Below are positions 3,909 through 9,153 of a DNA stretch of 9,153 bases, one piece after another; the stretch's first letter is position 1; each line of letters starts with the position of its first letter. Below the pieces are notes generated by a model that saw nothing but the letters and a program-made list of their open reading frames with translations, made no database searches and was not told the DNA's origin. The DNA comes from Promethearchaeota archaeon. Lineage in GTDB: Archaea; Asgardarchaeota; Lokiarchaeia; Sigynarchaeales; SOKP01. Made by a program: the position numbers and the translations under genes. The stretch lies in contig WJKD01000409.1 of NCBI GenBank assembly GCA_014729315.1, positions 1 through 9,153 of the forward strand, read 5' to 3'.

Positions 3909-6900
3909 TTAAAATTTTTCAAGTAAATAAGTGTCAATCATGACTCCTATTTGATCGAAATCGTAATGTTTTACAGAGATAGCGCCAACTGGACAAGTTG
4001 CCGCACAAGTCCCGCATCCTTTACATAACGCTGAATTAACATAAGATTTTTTAATGATAATCGACACATCTTCAAATTCTTTTGTTGATTCTCTTAATTC
4101 AATTGCATTATAAGGACAAGTTTCTTCGCATTTACCACAGCCTATACATTTTTCGGGATTCACTTCCGAGATTAAGCCCGAAGTTGTGATCTCTTTTGCG
4201 CTTAAAAACCTACTTGCCCTTCCTGCTGCGCCATTTGCTTGTGAAATGGAATCTTGAACGTTTTTAGGCCATTGAGCACATCCGCAGAGAAAAATACCGT
4301 CGGTAGCAAAGTCTAAAGGTCTTAGTTTCACATGCGCTTCTAAGAAAAATCCGTTATTATCTAAGGGGACTTTGAGCATCTTCGCTAATTCCGTTAAATC
4401 ATCTGCCGGAATCATGGGGGTGGACAAAATGATCATATCTGTTTCGAAGTCAATTTCATCCTGTAAATTTGTGTCAAATACACTAATTTTATAATTACCG
4501 GTTTTTTTATTGACATTTTCGATTTTTGGTAAGTTTTCTAGTTCGTATCTTAGATATATAGCATCTTTTCTTCTTTCTCGATAATACTCTTCAAACTCTT
4601 TTTTGGCCATTTGAAAGTCTCTATAAAGCATTACTATCTCAAGATCGGGTTTCAGGTTTTTTAAAACGCTAAGGTTTTTTAATGAAACTCCACAGCATAC
4701 ATTAGAGCAATATGTAATGCCCTCGTTCAACCTTGCGTTCGCGCAAAGGATCATAGTTATTCTATTGATATTGTCCAAAAAAGATACATTCCCATTTTTT
4801 AACTTTTGTTCAAGCTCTAATTGGGTAATGATGTTCTTATTTTTCTTAGTATAGCCTAGCACTCCTTCTGGTTTCAACTCTTGACCTCCAGTAGCAACGA
4901 TTATAGCACCAATTTTGAAATCTTTTAATTTACCCTTAGAATCAAGAATACTCACATCGTAATTTCCGATATACCCTAATACATCTTTAATTTCAGCCTT
5001 TAAGAAAACCTCAATATTATTATGGGATTCGACTTTTTTTATAGTTTCTTCTAAAATATTTGCCGCTTTTTCTTGAATTGGATATAAAACATTAAGATCG
5101 TTTAACAGACCTCCTAATCTGTCTTGCTTTTCGACTATAAAAACCTGAAATCCTTGGTCGGCGATATTGAGAGCGGCTGTCATTCCTGAGATTCCTCCTC
5201 CAATTACGAGGGCTGTAGGTGCTATTTGAAGCGTTTCTTCTTTTTGGGGTTTTAACAATCGAGATTTCGCGACAGCCATCCGAATCAAATCTGTAGCTTT
5301 ATCAGTGGCGGCCTCTTTTTCGTTCATATGAACCCAAGAACATTGATCTCTGATATTTACCATCTCGAATAGATATTTATTTAAACCAGCTTCCTCGCAT
5401 GTCTCCTGAAAAAGAGACTCGTGGGTTCTTGGAGTACATGACGCAACTATAAATCTACTTAAGTCGAATTCGTCAATTACTTCTTTTATTCTACTTTGCG
5501 AATCGCTCGAACAGCTATAGAGATTAGCCTCGGCGTGTACCACATTAGGTAGCTTCTGAATAGCCTCTACAACTTTTGGAACTTCAACATATTTTCCAAT
5601 ATTAATACCACAATGGCAAACTAAAACGCCTATGCGTGGCTCATCAGTTATTTTAACTTCCTTTTCGGGAACTTCAATTTCTTTTTCTCTCGTTTGTGTA
5701 TATTTTTCAGAATTTAATAGAGAGGCGATTTGAGAAGCAACACCACTTGCATCCGCAACAGTTTCGGGTATATCCATAGGACCTTGACAAAAACCGCACA
5801 AGAAGATCCCATCTCGGGAGGATAAAGACTTATTATAATACGATTTCTCTTTATAGAAGTCATATTCATCAAGTTTCACATTTAGAATCTTCGCCAATTC
5901 TTGCGTTCCTTGAGAAGGTACTAATGGAGTTGCTAAAACGACGAGATTTGCTCTAAAGTCATTAAATTCTCCCGTTTTTAGATCCTCATAATGAATAATT
6001 AGATCGTTATTTTCCGGATCTTCCTCTATTTTACTAATTTTTGTTTGAAAATACTTGACACCGTATTCGATTTGAGCTCGTTGGGTAAATTCATAAAAGT
6101 TTTTTCCATAGGCGCGAATATCGTGTCTAAACACATAACATTGTGAGTTTTCAGAATGTTCTTTGGTAATTATCGCTTCTTTAGCAGTATACATGCAGCA
6201 TACGCTCGAACAATAAGGCACGTCTTCGTGTAAATCTCTCGAACCGGCACATTGGATAAAAGCTATTTTTTCAGGTTCTTGTTCATCGCTAGGTCTTAAT
6301 ACATGCCCACCAAATGGTCCTGAAGCGCACAAAATTCGCTCGTATTCAAGGGCGTTTACAACATTTTTAAAATTATATCCCCAGCGGTGCGTCAACTCAT
6401 TACCATACATATCGAATCCTGTAGCAACGACCACGGCTCCAACTTTCAATTCAACATCTTGGGGTTCTTGCTCGTAATCGATCGCTTCTGCTTTACACAC
6501 TTTTTCGCACACTCCACATACGCCTTTCGTCAGTTTTAGACAAATCTCGGGATCGATCAAATAAATTGGAGGGACCGCTTGAGGAAATGGTATGTAAATC
6601 GATTTTCTTTTTCCCAAGTTCATATCAAATACATTAGGTACTTCAATTTTTGGACACTTCGCGGCACAATCACCACAACCTTTACATTTAGTTTCATCAA
6701 CATAGCGAGGCTTTTTCAAGACAGTAACAGTAAAGTTTCCGGCTTTGCCCTTTATTTTCTTAACTTCACAATATGTTAAAAGCTCAATGTTCGGATTTCG
6801 AAATACCTCAACCATTTTTGGTGCAAGTATGCACAAAGAACAGTCGTTTGTAGGAAAAGTCTTATCTAACTGAGCCATTCGACCTCCAATTGAAGGCGTT

Positions 6901-6998
6901 TTTTCTACTAAATATACCTTAAATCCTAATTCAGTTAAATCTAAAGAAGTCTGAATACCCGCTATTCCACCACCAATAACTAAAACAGAACCCTCCAT
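3909..6998 (-). CDS. hdrA: Double HdrA: two FAD modules fused in one 1029-residue chain
   Basis: HdrA is the FAD subunit that splits electron pairs between a disulfide and ferredoxin. This one is about 1.5 times the usual ~650 residues. Residues 1-430 are a canonical HdrA flavin module: VIGGGIAG at 7-14, FPTNDCSLCILAPKM, ferredoxin motif C105/C108/C111/C115, a spaced one C153/C161/C164/C168, and the inserted-cluster cysteines C250, C263, C267, C268. Residues 454-590 match the HdrA N-terminal domain (VCHCGINIG, ASCTPRTHESLFQETC). A second flavin module starts with VIGGGISG at 598-605 and has C752, C764, C768, C769. Two ferredoxin motifs end the chain (C951-C961, C992-C1002). Fused HdrAs of this size are known in anaerobes. 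GGAGGAG is 8 nt before the ATG, which overlaps the previous stop (TAATG). Confidence 0.96.
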   Translation of the reverse strand: MEGSVLVIGGGIAGIQTSLDLTELGFKVYLVEKTPSIGGRMAQLDKTFPTNDCSLCILAPKMVEVFRNPNIELLTYCEVKKIKGKAGNFTVTVLKKPRYVDETKCKGCGDCAAKCPKIEVPNVFDMNLGKRKSIYIPFPQAVPPIYLIDPEICLKLTKGVCGVCEKVCKAEAIDYEQEPQDVELKVGAVVVATGFDMYGNELTHRWGYNFKNVVNALEYERILCASGPFGGHVLRPSDEQEPEKIAFIQCAGSRDLHEDVPYCSSVCCMYTAKEAIITKEHSENSQCYVFRHDIRAYGKNFYEFTQRAQIEYGVKYFQTKISKIEEDPENNDLIIHYEDLKTGEFNDFRANLVVLATPLVPSQGTQELAKILNVKLDEYDFYKEKSYYNKSLSSRDGIFLCGFCQGPMDIPETVADASGVASQIASLLNSEKYTQTREKEIEVPEKEVKITDEPRIGVLVCHCGINIGKYVEVPKVVEAIQKLPNVVHAEANLYSCSSDSQSRIKEVIDEFDLSRFIVASCTPRTHESLFQETCEEAGLNKYLFEMVNIRDQCSWVHMNEKEAATDKATDLIRMAVAKSRLLKPQKEETLQIAPTALVIGGGISGMTAALNIADQGFQVFIVEKQDRLGGLLNDLNVLYPIQEKAANILEETIKKVESHNNIEVFLKAEIKDVLGYIGNYDVSILDSKGKLKDFKIGAIIVATGGQELKPEGVLGYTKKNKNIITQLELEQKLKNGNVSFLDNINRITMILCANARLNEGITYCSNVCCGVSLKNLSVLKNLKPDLEIVMLYRDFQMAKKEFEEYYRERRKDAIYLRYELENLPKIENVNKKTGNYKISVFDTNLQDEIDFETDMIILSTPMIPADDLTELAKMLKVPLDNNGFFLEAHVKLRPLDFATDGIFLCGCAQWPKNVQDSISQANGAAGRASRFLSAKEITTSGLISEVNPEKCIGCGKCEETCPYNAIELRESTKEFEDVSIIIKKSYVNSALCKGCGTCAATCPVGAISVKHYDFDQIGVMIDTYLLEKF

Positions 6999-8263
6999 TA
7001 TATTTTCTCCTCCTTTTTTGTATTATCTTCCTTAATCTCTATTAGATCAATAATAAACTCAGAAAAATCGACAATATCTAATTCCTCAAACTCGTCCATG
7101 TCGTCTTTAAGACAGGTAAAATGCATCTCACATTTCGGGCAAGATGTAATGAGTTTCGAAGCAACATTTTTAGCTTCCATTAAGCGTTTGTATCTTAAAG
7201 CCTTCGACCTTTCGTTACAATTCATCCAACAACTTACTCCGCAACACAATGAATCTCCTTTATTATGCTCCATCTCTTCAAATAAATAACCCAAATTTTC
7301 TAAGTTTTTAAGGATTAAACGCACATTTTCCATGATATTATTCTCTTTCGGAAGAAATCTACTTAAACGACAAGGGTCGTGAAAAGTAATTGGAATTAAA
7401 TCGGTAGTTTTCTCAGGCTTTTTAAATGTAATTTTTTGGTTTTTCCATTGTTCAAAGACATATTCAATTATATGCTTGATTTCAAATTTCTCGTTAAAAT
7501 CTTCAAAGATCTGTGGATAATCAATTTTTAATGTCCTATACCCCTCAGCGCAGGTAGTTATAATAGTCGATACCTTAGACTTATTAAATAGCTCGTAATT
7601 TCTTTTTGCTAACTTAACAAAGCCTTCCAGATCCCCCATACCCCAGTAAAGATCGTGTCCGCAACAATTTTCGTCTTCTCGGACTACGATTGGTTCGTTT
7701 TCAATGGTACAAAGCACTTTTAAAGTGCTGGGTGCAATTGTATCCAAATGTTCAAATTCGAATTTAAAATAAGGTAAACACCCAACAAAGTATAAGATAT
7801 TCCCTTCCTTTGCAATCTCGCATTCCTCTGGAATCCAATCTAGATTCCGTTTTGGCTTAACAAAATCCTCACTCATTATTTCTGAAATTGTAAGATATAA
7901 TCCTTTGTGAGCTGTATATTTATCTGGATTTTGTTTTGCAACATTAACCATTTTATATTTAGCCATTCTCACAATGTCAGCAAAATTGATATCTTCTGGG
8001 CAATTACTAAGACAGCTATTACACATCAAACAGTCCCATAAAACGCCGCTCTCGATAATTTTATCCTCAAAACCTTCTAAGATTTTTTGAATTATCCTGC
8101 TTGGAGCAAATTTCTGAACTTTGCTCAATTGGCACACACCACTACATCTTGCACATTGATAGCATTTTTTAAGTAAATTTCTTAGATTTGGCTCGTAGAT
8201 CTTCTCAATTAAATGATTCAATTTCTCATCTTGTTCTGGTTTTAATTTCGTAGATTCCGTCAA
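6998..8263 (-). CDS. HdrD-like protein: HdrC-type ferredoxin domain fused to two CCG domains
   Basis: A 421-residue soluble iron-sulfur protein built like HdrD/GlpC-type (Fe-S)-binding proteins. Residues 30-90 hold two [4Fe-4S] motifs (C34/C37/C40/C44 and C78/C81/C84/C88-P), as in HdrC. Two CCG (HdrB-like) domains follow: C162, C200-C201, C238 and C298, C340-C341, C375-x2-C378. The second is complete. The first ends C-A-E-G instead of CxxC, so it probably holds a different cluster or none. No heme or membrane segment is seen, unlike membrane HdrDE. It likely passes electrons between the neighbouring HdrA and a disulfide or other acceptor. The start is TTG at 8263 with GTGA nearby and no better start before the first motif. 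It lies 13 nt after frhB and overlaps hdrA by 1 nt. Confidence 0.93.
   Translation of the reverse strand: MTESTKLKPEQDEKLNHLIEKIYEPNLRNLLKKCYQCARCSGVCQLSKVQKFAPSRIIQKILEGFEDKIIESGVLWDCLMCNSCLSNCPEDINFADIVRMAKYKMVNVAKQNPDKYTAHKGLYLTISEIMSEDFVKPKRNLDWIPEECEIAKEGNILYFVGCLPYFKFEFEHLDTIAPSTLKVLCTIENEPIVVREDENCCGHDLYWGMGDLEGFVKLAKRNYELFNKSKVSTIITTCAEGYRTLKIDYPQIFEDFNEKFEIKHIIEYVFEQWKNQKITFKKPEKTTDLIPITFHDPCRLSRFLPKENNIMENVRLILKNLENLGYLFEEMEHNKGDSLCCGVSCWMNCNERSKALRYKRLMEAKNVASKLITSCPKCEMHFTCLKDDMDEFEELDIVDFSEFIIDLIEIKEDNTKKEEKI
7007..7013 (-). promoter_or_regulatory. Ribosome-binding site of hdrA inside the end of the hdrD-like gene
   Basis: GGAGGAG on the minus strand, 8 nt before the hdrA ATG and within the last codons of the upstream gene. 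With the TAATG overlap it indicates translational coupling of the two subunits. Confidence 0.8.
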
Positions 8264-8276
8264 CTTATTTCACATT

Positions 8277-9153
8277 TTAAGTTATTTTTTTCATGAATTT
8301 TTCTTTTCGTTCAATTTTGGATTGAGAGAAATGCGCTATTAATTCAATCATATTTTCTTTTTTAGATGGTTCTAAATCTGAACACTTAATTACACCAGCA
8401 TTGACTGCTTTCGCAAATATTTCTTTTCCCTTTTCCGTTCGAGTAATAACGGTCGTATATTTAGAAGGAGATGCTAAACCTCCGAAAGAAATATCGGCGT
8501 AAATGTTGGTAAAATCGCTACAAGCGTTACATGCTGGTCGCATATAATCAGTTAGATGATTGAAGGGAACATGAACAGTCTTTTCACCATTTCCCTTATT
8601 TTTTAAGTTAAAAATAACGTCTTCTTTTATGTTAATCTTAACAATATCCTTAAAAGTAATATTAAAATCTTTCTCAAACTTCTTAATCTGAGATTTATCA
8701 AAAAAGAAATTTTCGTAACAAAAGAGACCTAAACAAATCTCAATATTTTCTGAGGGAGTGACTCCTAAATCTTGCATACATCGTATAGTATACAACTGGC
8801 ATGGAGTGCCTACCACAGCTAATCTTTTAAATTTATAATGGTTCAATTCTGGAATACTATGGGTATAGGTGCAAAATTTTTGTATTTCTTGTAATTGAGG
8901 AGTTACATCTAATTTTGCTCCAGAAGCGTCTAATAGATCTTCTTTATTATTCGCAAATATAGCTTCCCTGTGGAACGGTGCATCAGTTTTTGAGACAATA
9001 GAACCGTCAATTAGCTTCTCCTCTATTAAAAAATTAATAATAGAATTTACTACACCTCCATCCGTTCCGTTTTCCAAAAATCTTTGATCAGTGGCTTGAC
9101 AGGAATGAATATCTTTATAATTACCTATGGGATTTGAAGAATAACTTGTAAAA
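8277..9153 (-). CDS. FrhB/FdhB-family F420-linked iron-sulfur flavoprotein subunit, 5' end beyond window
   Basis: The visible 291 residues lack the N-terminus: the frame is open to the window edge, and the family motif begins upstream of the first possible start (TTG at 9075-9077), so that TTG is internal. Visible residues 13-35 (KDIHSCQATD...NGTDGGVV) match the conserved start of the FrhB/FdhB core. VVGTPCQ (C118), LGLFCYENF (C145) and RPACNACSDF (C208, C211) followed by YADISFGG supply the cluster and flavin-binding region. Family members (FrhB, FpoF, FdhB, and related subunits of sulfite and glutamate enzymes) move electrons between coenzyme F420 and FAD/[4Fe-4S]. As first visible gene of the operon, it probably links F420/F420H2 to the Hdr proteins behind it. 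Other family members use ferredoxin instead, so F420 specificity is inferred. Confidence 0.92.
   Translation of the reverse strand, partial: FTSYSSNPIGNYKDIHSCQATDQRFLENGTDGGVVNSIINFLIEEKLIDGSIVSKTDAPFHREAIFANNKEDLLDASGAKLDVTPQLQEIQKFCTYTHSIPELNHYKFKRLAVVGTPCQLYTIRCMQDLGVTPSENIEICLGLFCYENFFFDKSQIKKFEKDFNITFKDIVKINIKEDVIFNLKNKGNGEKTVHVPFNHLTDYMRPACNACSDFTNIYADISFGGLASPSKYTTVITRTEKGKEIFAKAVNAGVIKCSDLEPSKKENMIELIAHFSQSKIERKEKFMKKIT

Noticed and set aside
6490..6545. Unusual second ferredoxin motif in HdrA with seven residues between the first two cysteines and lysine instead of proline at the end
   Set aside because: The spaced pattern (C153, C161, C164, C168) is normal for HdrA, so it is not an anomaly.
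3452..6998. Selenocysteine in HdrA or MvhD, as in some methanogens and reported in Lokiarchaeia
   Set aside because: No in-frame TGA interrupts either gene; the relevant positions are plain cysteines.
6579..7289. Plus-strand ORFs at 6579-6779 and 7098-7289
   Set aside because: Antisense to hdrA and the hdrD-like gene; no SD and no recognisable domain.

Overview
The window is AT-rich archaeal DNA. Archaeal traits include GAGGTG/AGGAGG ribosome-binding sites, TATA-like elements, T-run terminators and an F420-type FrhB. Together with heterodisulfide reductase (Hdr) proteins of anaerobic archaea and several small cysteine-rich proteins, this suggests an anaerobic archaeon, most likely Asgard (Lokiarchaeia-like). 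That placement is inferred from gene content and base composition; no marker gene is present.

Right part (3452-9153, minus strand): one tightly packed operon, read right to left. It encodes an FrhB-type F420/flavin iron-sulfur subunit (5' end outside the window), an HdrD-like protein (HdrC-type ferredoxin domain fused to two CCG domains), a 1029-residue HdrA made of two FAD modules in tandem, and MvhD. Gaps are 13 nt, a 1-nt overlap (TAATG) and about 10-20 nt. The set reads as a soluble electron-transfer or electron-bifurcating complex in which FrhB could exchange electrons with F420. No hydrogenase large subunit or formate dehydrogenase is visible.

Left part (1-1945, minus strand): three tandem paralogous small proteins with an identical eight-cysteine N-terminal pattern, a possible broken zinc-ribbon gene, then hdrC and hdrB (3' end outside the window). 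This HdrB has the cysteine spacing of the catalytic methanogen subunit. It could be the alternative disulfide-reducing arm for the HdrA encoded to the right.

Middle (1946-3451): AT-rich intergenic DNA rich in GATC-containing palindromes, plus two small plus-strand genes: a roughly 95-residue conserved-looking hypothetical protein with a doubtful start codon, and a 60-residue zinc-ribbon protein. Two further short ORFs (34 and 54 codons) lie in the gap between the left operon and these genes and are only weakly supported.

The least explained items are the triplicated eight-cysteine family beside hdrCB, the GATC palindrome region next to its promoter, and two places where ATA stands where a start codon is expected.
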